From contig NC_091214.1 of the NCBI RefSeq assembly GCF_040958095.1, positions 6,984,600 to 7,048,599 on the forward strand: 64,000 nucleotides of DNA, given 5' to 3'. How positions within the stretch are numbered: the first letter of the stretch is position 1; every line of letters begins with the position of its first letter. Position numbers and translations under genes: made by a program. Positions 54,510-64,000 of this stretch are shown piece by piece. The notes below the pieces were generated by a model, which was not told where the DNA came from, did no database searches, and saw only the letters and a program-made list of their open reading frames with translations. Origin of the DNA: Procambarus clarkii (lineage: Eukaryota > Arthropoda > Malacostraca > Decapoda > Cambaridae).

Positions 54510-55047
54510 CACAAGTCCAATGTAACAAATATTCCTCACTAGCATTGTAGCGAAAAGATTCAGCAAAAAAACAAGATTGTTTAATTCTGCGACAAATTAT
54601 GTGGAAATTCTGTTTCTCACTTATTTCTCACAAACTGCTTGCCGTTCTTCCCTGGGTTTACTCTGATCTCATCTCGGCGACCAATAAGAACATCCGAGTT
54701 ATGGAGTTCCCTCGTATTACATATATGTCTGTGTATGCATATATTTGAATATGTTTAGGTAATATTAACGACTCTGTAACTAGCTTCACAATATTGTCAC
54801 TTACGTATCTAAATGAACTATTGGGTTTGATTCTTGGGCCCTTTATGTAACTCTGTAAATATTTCTACCATCGCCCACGTGATGCTGAACGAATAATCTC
54901 TCTCAGCTGGATATACAGGTGACTATCCTCTTATGATGCCGTTAAGTTCACTATTCCTCGAGTACCTCCCCCTGTACTTTGGCAGAGCAGGCCATGCTGG
55001 CCGCACCTGTCATCCACCACTTCGCTGTAAATACACGCACACACATA

Positions 55048-55053
<6 letters not shown>
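54510..55053. other. 3' flank of copy C
   Basis: Paralogous to 23793-24320. No gene. Confidence 0.55.
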
Positions 55054-55084
<31 letters not shown>

Positions 55085-55205
55085 AAATATGACCGAAAAA
55101 GTAAGATTAATAATTCTAACACGAATTTTCTCAATCTTTCGTACATTTCTTTTCACTGTTGGAGGTAAATCAAAAATCAATTCTCCAAAATTCATTTTTA
55201 TTTCT

Positions 55206-55258
55206 AGTCTGACGCGACACGAGCGCGTTTCGTAAAACTTATTACATTTTCAAAGACT
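55206..55258 (-). ncRNA. Hammerhead-ribozyme-like motif (minus copy)
   Basis: Minus strand: stem I AGTCT/AGACT, a degenerate core TTGAAAA in place of CUGANGA, stem II GTAA/TTAC, then GAAA, stem III CGCG/CGCG and UC before the cleavage point. Layout and position in the element's 3' region match the hammerheads known from Penelope elements. The C3 and G8 equivalents are changed, so cleavage activity is doubtful. Confidence 0.6.
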
Positions 55259-55422
55259 TTAGTTTACAAATACACAACTGAATAGAACTTCCGCATCTCC
55301 GATTTTATATCTACATTTGAGTGAGGTGGATGGGGTGAGGTGGCATTAATAGGGTATTAATTTCATCAACACAAGACAGAACACGAAACAATGGGTATTG
55401 AATAGAAGTGTTTGTAGAAAGC

Positions 55423-55818
55423 CTATTGGTCCATATTTCTTGATGCTTCTATATTGGAGTGGAGTCTTGAGGTGGGTAGAATATAGTTGTGCATTAATTG
55501 GCTGTTGATTGCTGGTGTTGACTTCTTGATGTGTAGTGCCTCGCAAACGTCAAGCCGCCTGCTATCGCTGTATCTATCGATGATTTCTGTGTTGTTTACT
55601 AGGATTTCTCTGGCGATGGTTTGGTTGTGGGAAGAGATTATATGTTCCTTAATGGAGCCCTGTTGCTTATGCATCGTTAAACGCCTAGAAAGAGATGTTG
55701 TTGTCTTGCCTATATACTGGGTTTTTTGGAGCTTACAGTCCCCAAGAGGGCATTTGAAGGCATAGACGACGTTAGTCTCTTTTAAAGCGTTCTGTTTTGT
55801 GTCTGGAGAGTTTCTCAT
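55423..55818 (-). pseudogene. Penelope GIY-YIG endonuclease domain
   Basis: Contains VVYAFKCPLGDC and QYIGKTTTSLSRRL (the GIY-YIG-type pair as VVYAF...YIGKT), then HIISSHN and ILVNNTEIIDRY. The conserved Cys pair (CPLGDC) precedes the YIG, as in Penelope proteins. It is one frame off the RT segment, with a single-base loss in an A-rich codon run near 55920. Confidence 0.8.
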
Positions 55819-55913
55819 GAGTAGGCTGGCCGTTTTTCTGGTTTTATAGTAAATCGTCAGTTGTATCCTCTGATTTTTGTCTGTAGGGATAACGTTTCTA
55901 TTAACAATATCTT

Positions 55914-56498
55914 TCAGGACCCTTTCCTCCGTTTTATGAGCTGTGGAAAAGAAGTTCCTGTAAAATAGTCTAATAGGGGTATAGGTGTTGTGTTAGTTGT
56001 CTCTTCAGAGGTTGCATGGCGTTTCACTTTCCTTCTTATGATGTCTTTGACGAAACCATTGGAGAAGCCGTTGTTGACTAGGACCTGCCTTACCCTACAG
56101 AGTTCTTCGTCGACTTGCTTCCATTCTGAGCTGTGGCTGAGAGCACGGTCGACATATGCGTTAACAACACTCCTCTTGTACCTGTCTGGGCAGTCGCTGT
56201 TGGCATTTAGGCACATTCCTATGTTCGTTTCCTTAGTGTAGACTGCAGTGTGGAAACCTCCGCTCTTTTCCATGACTGTTACATCTAGAAAGGGCAGCTT
56301 CCCGTCCTTTTCCATCTCGTAAGTGAAACGCAACACGGAACTCTGCTCAAATGCCTCCTTCAGCTCCTGCAGATGTCTGACATCAGGTACCTGTGTAAAA
56401 ATGTCGTCAACATACCTGCAGTATATGGCCGGTTTCAAGTTCATGTCGACTAAGACTTTTTGCTCGATGGTACCCATGTAGAAGTTTGCAAACAACAT
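55914..56498 (-). pseudogene. Penelope reverse transcriptase, C-terminal part
   Basis: Starts within the RT: FANFYMGTIEQKVL, then CRYVDDIF with the catalytic Asp pair, KLPFLDVTV and the thumb region. It is truncated at the inversion point 56498/56499, so the N-terminal RT motifs are missing. Confidence 0.82.
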
Positions 56499-56727
56499 CT
56501 ACATGGAACATATAATCTCTTCCCACAACCAAACCATCGCCAGAGAAATCCTAGTAAACAACACAGAAATCATCGATAGATACGGCGATAGCAGGCATCT
56601 TGACGTTTGTGAGGCACTACACATCAAGAAGTCAACACCAGCAATCAACAGCAAAATGCACAACTATATTCAACCCACCTCAAGACTCCGCTCCAATATA
56701 GAAGCATCAAGAAATATGGACCAATAG
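56499..56727 (+). pseudogene. Inverted copy of GIY-YIG C-terminal segment
   Basis: Reads EHIISSHNQTIAREILVNN to EASRNMDQ on the plus strand, nearly identical to the end of the minus-strand domain at 55423-55640. No start; fragment. Confidence 0.8.
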
Positions 56728-56939
56728 GCTTTCTACAAACACTTCTATTCAATACCCATTGTTTCGTGTTCTGTCTTGTGTTGATGAAATTAATACCCTA
56801 TTAATACCACCTCTTGTTCTGTCTTGTGTTGATGAAATTAATACCCTATTAATGCCACCTCACCCCATCCACCTCACTCAAATGTAGATATAAAATCGGA
56901 GATGCGTAAGTTCTATTCAGTTGTGTATTTGTAAACTAA

Positions 56940-56992
56940 AGTCTTTGAAAATGTAATAAGTTTTACGAAACGCGCTCGTGTCGCGTCAGACT
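56940..56992 (+). ncRNA. Hammerhead-ribozyme-like motif (plus copy)
   Basis: Same elements as at 55206-55258 on the plus strand: AGTCT, TTGAAAA, GTAA...TTAC, GAAA, CGCG...CGCG, UC, AGACT. It shares the same altered core. Confidence 0.6.
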
Positions 56993-57153
56993 AGAAATAA
57001 AAATAAATTTTGGAGAATTGATTTTTGATTTACCTCCAACAGTGAAAAGAAATGTACGAAAGATTGAAAAAATTCGTGTTAGAATTATTAATCTTACTTT
57101 TTCGGTCATATTTAATAATATATGTCTACAGGAAAGACTGCTACCAAAATATA

Positions 57154-59570
<2,417 letters not shown>

Positions 59571-59577
59571 TCCCGTG

Positions 59578-59657
59578 TAAGGCACCACGGGCTCACCATA
59601 GCCCGTGTTACTTGAAACTTTTTGTTTCAGGTAGCGAATCTTTAACAACAACAACTG
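59578..59657 (+). mobile_element. (AAC)n-tailed short retroposon
   Basis: 80 bp, target duplication TCCCGTG (59571-59577 and 59658-59664). The empty site is at about 4036-4046 (ATCCCGTGGGCGG). Same family as 4622-4741, at a different point in the paralogous segment. Confidence 0.78.
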
Positions 59658-59664
59658 TCCCGTG

Positions 59665-60045
59665 GGCGGTGGTGAAAAGGGTTACATGATCAGGCAAGGG
59701 GAAATTCACACCAGTTACTCCATCTATCATCATTATATTATGCAGGAAGAACCACACGTCTACGGGTCATCCAATAAGGCTAGCAGAGTTCTAGATGTTA
59801 TCATTGCTAGGCTTAGGCTCTCCAACGAGTACCTCTGGGAGTTTGCAACATCTACTGATGTAGATTTGACTAAATGTAAACTCTGTCAGCAGAACTATTC
59901 GCATCCTTTGCGTCATTTCATAATGGGAAGTGAAAAAATTGCGCAATTCAGAGATAACATGATCAATGGAGTCCAAGAAATGTGTAAGTACCTCATTCAT
60001 AAGAATAAACACTATTCTCATGGTGGAAAAGTTTTTTTTTATTAA
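59665..60045 (+). pseudogene. LINE ORF2 C-terminal remnant (better preserved)
   Basis: Open frame with VLDVIIARLRLSNEYLW, CKLCQQNYSHPLRHFIM and YLIHKNKHY, the paralogue of 4110-4405. The last Cys of the zinc-like cluster is replaced (MGSEK versus MACEK). No RT or RNase H upstream. Confidence 0.55.
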
Positions 60046-60849
60046 TATATTAGGTACATCTGCATTTGGGCAGCTACCCGAGACTATAAGAAGGGGAGTA
60101 CAGTGTGTCAAAAAGCTAGCTACATTGTACTAAAAAATCCCCATCACACAAGATGGTTAGTCATACAGAGGCATGTGATAAGTTAGTGGAAGAGCTTGCA
60201 GAGCCACATATAATTGCCTACGAAACTGACCACCTTAATTCATTGGAAGCTTTCCTAAACACATCTCATGGTAGTCCCGGGAAGCTCAGTGTACCAGGCG
60301 TGTGGCAGAGTGAAGGACACGGCTGGCTTCCGCTCCTACAACATTTTCTTCTTGCTATAGTCGCAACAAGATAGAGCAGCGCTGTGGATGAAAGAAGCTT
60401 TTTACAGTTTCAAAGTGTGAGAATCAACAGCAAACATATTCAACATAAAGGTAAATTCAGAATTCATCGTACATAACAGGCTCCTGTCCTAAACCTAATT
60501 ATATAAGTATTCATCCAAAATAAGTCAAGTTCATATATTAAAAATTGTAATCATGAAAGTACTATATAGTTTTGAAAAGTACCAGACATATTCCAGAAGT
60601 CCCCAAACTGCGCTACAGCACCAATTAAACTATAATAGTTTGTTTTGGATAGCGGGGTGTTGGGGAGGGGGGTGTTGGTAGGAGAGAAGAGTCATCACGG
60701 CCTTGAACCAGCGCCTCCCCAGCCATTTGCCAGTCAGTGATTTCAGACAAATCGATTCAGAATACAACACGGTTTACTTACTCTTAGCAGACCAGTTTAA
60801 CAGAAGACTAACGGAGAGCCATTAGTTACTCTCCAAGTTGGATAATCAT
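60046..60849. other. Spacer paralogous to 4440-5400
   Basis: Matches the copy A downstream spacer without the 4622-4741 retroposon. The open frame 60153-60374 (VEELAEPHIIAYETDHLNS) has no recognised domain and is interrupted in the 4.5 kb paralogue. Confidence 0.5.
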
Positions 60850-61335
60850 GATTAACAGCACAATAATCGACGGTGTAAGAAAGGATAAATGAGTTACAGC
60901 TGAAAGGTCACAAAGTGAAATTTATGTGGATTCCATCTCATGTTGGGATAGTACTCAACGAGGTGGCGGATGACTTGGCCAATCGTGCCACATCAAAACC
61001 ACAAGTTTACATTGAAATTGAAATTGAAATAAGTTTATTGAGGTAAAATACACAAAAAGGGATGAGGTAGCTTAAGTTATTCTCACCTCGTTCAATACAA
61101 CGTGTTTATACATATATAGACACATCACAAACAGTAAACATATTACCGAACATTCTGAGTGATAAACATATACATTTCTTCCTTTACACATGTAGTATAT
61201 TACCAGACGTACACACAAATACTTTTATGACTAGATATACAGACAATTTGCAATAGACATTCAGACAATTAACAAAAGGTTACAATCTTGGTGCAAAATT
61301 CTTATATTTCTCCAGAATATCATCAATCTTTCCGT
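60850..61335. mobile_element. LINE RNase H stub plus (TTTCAA)n-tailed LINE end
   Basis: 60850-61012 (plus) reads FMWIPSHVGI and ADDLANRATSKPQVY; 61013-61335 (minus) is the LINE 3' end. Same nested pair as at 5400-6107, so the nesting is older than the duplication. Confidence 0.72.
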
Positions 61336-61384
61336 TGTGACACATAATAATTATTTAGTTCTGGACTATGTCCAGAACTATAGT

Positions 61385-61573
61385 AAACTCAGTCCAGCCA
61401 CTTTGACTGGACGGTAGAGCGACGGTTTCGCTTCATGCAGGTCAGAGTTCAATCCCCAACCGTCCAAGTGGTTGGGCATTATTCCTTCTCCCGTCCCATC
61501 CCAAGGTCTTATCCTGACCCCTTCCAAGTGCTATAATGTCGTAATGGCTTGGCGCTTTCCCTGATAATTAAAA
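61385..61573 (+). mobile_element. tRNA-derived SINE
   Basis: Head GACTGGACGGTAGAGCGACG resembles a tRNA D-arm and AGAGTTCAATCCCC a B box. The body ends TTGGCGCTTTCCCTGATAAT plus A-rich tail. 40022-40150 is the same insertion with its head deleted. Confidence 0.7.
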
Positions 61574-62048
61574 AAAATAAAGTAAACTCAGTGCATATAG
61601 TATCAGGAAATGGTCTATATCACGGAAAATTGTGCATATTGCTAAAAAAACAAAGAAAACCACATTTTTTTTTTTTACTTTACCAAATACCATGTACATC
61701 TCAGCAATTTCTGTTTTAAAGCAAAAAGAGTCAATTTAAAATAACAAAGCATTGTTATGATGACGAAAAAACGTATTGACGAACAGTCTACGGTAGATTT
61801 CGACTCCAATAGATTCACAGGATTTTTTGTAACTTGTTTCATTTCGGATAGATGCCCAAAAAGCAATCATGTGTTTGGGTAAGGTTGTCATATTGCTTGA
61901 AACTATCATATTAATAGGATAATTTTTCATGCGCCTGAGCCTTTTCTTTAGCTACCTTTGATATTGTTCTGATATATGTTAAACACTATATTAACTCTTT
62001 CTGCATCCCTTGACAGTGTACCTATATTTCTATTTCAAATCATTTCAG
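61574..62048. other. Spacer paralogous to 40151-40618
   Basis: No gene other than the possible exon that follows. Confidence 0.5.
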
Positions 62049-62188
62049 CAAATGCTGCAAACGTTTTCACAGTACTTTCAGCAGCTATACGATGGGTAAA
62101 TCAAATGTTCAAGTCGTGGATGGAGGACTTTGAGTATAAGAACTTTCATTTGCTACATCAAGACATTTTGGTTCAACTTTTATCTTAA
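62049..62188 (+). CDS. Possible terminal exon of an unrecognised protein (second copy)
   Basis: Same as 40619-40758, with Val for one Ala (IRWVNQ). Preceded by the same acceptor TTTCATTTCAG-type site. Function unknown. Confidence 0.25.
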
Positions 62189-62280
62189 AAAGGTATTTCC
62201 TTGGTAAAGGATCCAGCAGTTTCTTTGAATTCTGTATGAATATGTCATCACGGAATTTGTTTCCTTTTTGTCCCTTAAGA

Positions 62281-62404
62281 CAGGCTGCGGGCAGCCGCGT
62301 CCAACAGCCTGGTTGATCAGTCCGGCAACCAGGAGGCCTGGTCGACGACCGGGCCGCGGGGACGCTAAGCCCCGGAAGCACCTCAAGGTAACCTCAAGGT
62401 AAGG
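62281..62404. mobile_element. 124 bp GC-rich retroposon insertion
   Basis: Starts CAGGCTGCGGGCAGCCG and ends ACCTCAAGGTAACCTCAAGG plus TAAGG. Target duplication TAAGA (62276-62280 and 62405-62409). The paralogous site near 40852-40860 (CCCTTAAGAATTC) is empty. The short terminal repeat of CTCAAGGTA recalls CR1-like 3' ends, but I cannot assign a family. Confidence 0.75.
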
Positions 62405-62504
62405 TAAGAATTCTGGTTATTTTTAATGTTGCCGAAAATCTTCAGAAGCATAAATAGGAGCAACCTATTATTTTATTTGTTAAATATTATGTATAAATTT
62501 CTTA

Positions 62505-62510
62505 TCAGTC
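62505..62510 (+). promoter_or_regulatory. Candidate initiator of copy D
   Basis: TCAGTC at the position equivalent to 6671 and 40946. Confidence 0.3.
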
Positions 62511-62580
62511 CCATGATTGTATTTCCTACACTATGCATTTCTTTCAAGTGAACCAGTAGAGTGAGAAAGGGAGAGTCATC

Positions 62581-62673
62581 ATGGCTGCACGAGTCTTCAC
62601 TCAAGTGACCAGTAGGCGCCAACTTATGGAACTTGCTGACATGCTCATGGCGGACCTACCCAACTCGGCCACA
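62581..62673 (+). CDS. Copy D exon 1
   Basis: 31 codons (MAARVFTQVTS to LPNSAT), donor GTGAGT. Confidence 0.73.
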
Positions 62674-64000
62674 GTGAGTTGACATGCCTCACCCGACTGT
62701 AGCTCCGGGAGAGAACTGTGGACTAGCTAAAACCTTAACACTTACAAGTGATATAGTCTTAGTGACATGCCGATTTCTCTTGATAATTCCCTTCTCTTTT
62801 TGAAAATGATTTTCAAGAAGCTCCTTTAACTATTTTAATGAATGACGATTATGGCTTAATTTAGTTTCAAGAGAGCAATTGGACAATTTCATTATTCATT
62901 GATCGTGAGACAACTTCATGTATTCAGTAACTGAGTTGATTTGCCTTAATTTATAACAATGAGTCAACTTTTCTTCCTTGGCAACAGTGAGACGAAAACT
63001 GTTTCAGATATATTTTGGGTTTTAAAAATATATCTGATTTAGACTTAGAATTACAAATACATGTTGCTGATTTTATGGTGTCTTTGTCAGTTGCTCGTCC
63101 TTTACGGACAAACCAACCTAAAATCTGTAGAGTGCTTATCTCTAGATCACGAGATCACTCTGTACGCTTCCTACTCTCGGAGATGGGCCTAACGTCACAC
63201 ATTTAGGGGGTGCGGCCTCAACACTGGCCTCGTTGTCACGTGTACACACCCAACTCGAGCCGCTATGACTCCCCACAGCGGCTCAGCAGTTATTCTGCCG
63301 AGCCTGGCAGAATAACTATAAAGGGGAGACTCGTTTCTCCTGCAGCCTGAGATCATAACACTGAATATATATATGGACTGAAATATATTGCTTTCAACAT
63401 TCCCCCACAGAAGGACTACAAAATTTTGGTAATTATTATTATTGATCAAGTAAAATATTAAAAAGGCTTTGTCTTACAATAATATTGCACAAGATCTTGT
63501 AATAATATCATTTCATTTCGTAAAAGTTAGTTTATTAGCAAGAATGAGCTCTTGAATGCAAATAATTCTCATTTTTAATCATAATTTTTATTTAGTTGTT
63601 AACGTGAATGTAAACTGCGGCAGATGTTCAACAACCTGCTCCTACATGCTCGAGGGTGGCTGTCCACGACCAGGTTCTACACCTTGCCCACCCAACCATC
63701 CTCTAACACACTCTTGTGGCAGCAGACGGTAAGTTCTGCGTATCTCCTGCATCTTGTCCTCTCGCATAGTACATCGCATTTTGACGTATAAATCCTCCAA
63801 GACCAAAAACTGATGTGCTACAAAATCAATGTGATGTTCAGTTTTCTATTCGCGGGTCCTCGATTAGATTTGGTTCGGCCAATTTAGTACATCATTTTTG
63901 TGATGTTGTGAAGCCAGAAGCCATACGCCGCCAAAACCAAAATGTACTAACAGTTTTGGAATCAACCGCCTTCTCACTTCAGTTATTCCAATCGTTTACC
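62581..64000 (+). CDS. GLYAT-like N-acyltransferase, copy D (partial, exons 1-2)
   Basis: Exons 62581-62673 and 63624-63728 are intact and closest to copy C (MAARVFTQVTS; MFNNLLLHARGWLS). Exon 3 should follow roughly 440 bp after exon 2, just beyond the window edge, so the fate of the gene is unknown. No GNAT motif is in the visible part; identification rests on identity with copies B and C. Confidence 0.7.
62674..63623. other. Intron 1 of copy D
   Basis: Matches intron 1 of copies B and C. A block of about 290 bp (about 63067-63360) is absent from copy B; copy C has its two ends at about 41505-41700 and 47105-47160. No gene. Confidence 0.55.
63624..63728 (+). CDS. Copy D exon 2
   Basis: Acceptor CTGCGGCAG and donor GTAAGT. 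105 nt, phase 0, ending LLWQQT. Confidence 0.75.

Larger units (their letters stand above)
55082..57121 (-). mobile_element. Penelope-like element with inverted partial copy
   Basis: Minus-strand body 55082-56498 (RT C-terminal part, GIY-YIG endonuclease, 3' region) joined head-to-head to a plus-strand partial copy 56499-57121 that holds only the end of the GIY-YIG domain and the 3' region. The outer ends are inverted repeats (AATATGACCGAAAAAGTAAG near 55087 and its complement near 57110). Both sides abut TA repeats. Inverted or tandem partial copies are typical of Penelope elements. The copy is truncated and frameshifted. Confidence 0.85.

Overview
The window is eukaryotic and almost certainly arthropod. 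Split genes with GT-AG introns are buried in retroelements, long (TA)n tracts, minisatellites and a TAACC-rich MITE. Several repeats (the 365 bp MITE, tRNA-derived SINEs, Penelope and I-like LINEs) look like ones I associate with decapod crustaceans such as crayfish; that assignment is memory-based inference, not a search result.

The only host gene family I can support is a tandem cluster of glycine-N-acyltransferase-like (GNAT fold, FR47-type) genes, all on the + strand. Copy A contributes only its last exon (1434-1935). Copy B is complete with exons 6735-6827, 7477-7581, 8022-8257 and 23182-23683. Copy C is complete with exons 41024-41116, 47414-47518, 47954-48189 and 53899-54400. Copy D has exons 62581-62673 and 63624-63728 and then leaves the window. 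Exon lengths (93, 105, 236, 502 nt) and phases are the same in every copy. B and C each give an unbroken 311-residue reading frame, normal for this family. The sequence between the genes is also duplicated: 2.1-6 kb matches 58.5-61.3 kb, 31.8-32.6 kb matches 57.3-58.1 kb, 39.6-41.7 kb matches 61.0-63.2 kb, and 19.1-19.7 kb matches 49.9-53.1 kb. The cluster therefore grew by segmental duplication.

Later insertions fill the introns and spacers. Intron 3 of B holds a nearly full-length I-like LINE (8766-15053, minus, 15 bp target duplication) and two members of an ORF1-only (gag-only) retroelement family. A third member lies in intron 3 of C. Intron 1 of C holds a pol-less LTR element with a solo LTR nested in one of its LTRs. 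A Penelope-like element with a GIY-YIG endonuclease and hammerhead-like motifs lies at 55.1-57.1 kb. Because the segments are paralogous, many insertions have a matching empty site elsewhere in the window, which gives a relative chronology.

The B-C spacer (24-39 kb) is mostly satellite: a G-rich minisatellite of 2.9 kb, a pyrimidine-rich 16-mer minisatellite of 2.1 kb, a MITE, and an inverted array of near-identical 260 bp units carrying a tRNA-like Pol III promoter, bounded on both sides by (TA)n. The most unusual items are the gag-only family, the inverted tRNA-like satellite and the Penelope element with its degenerate hammerheads.
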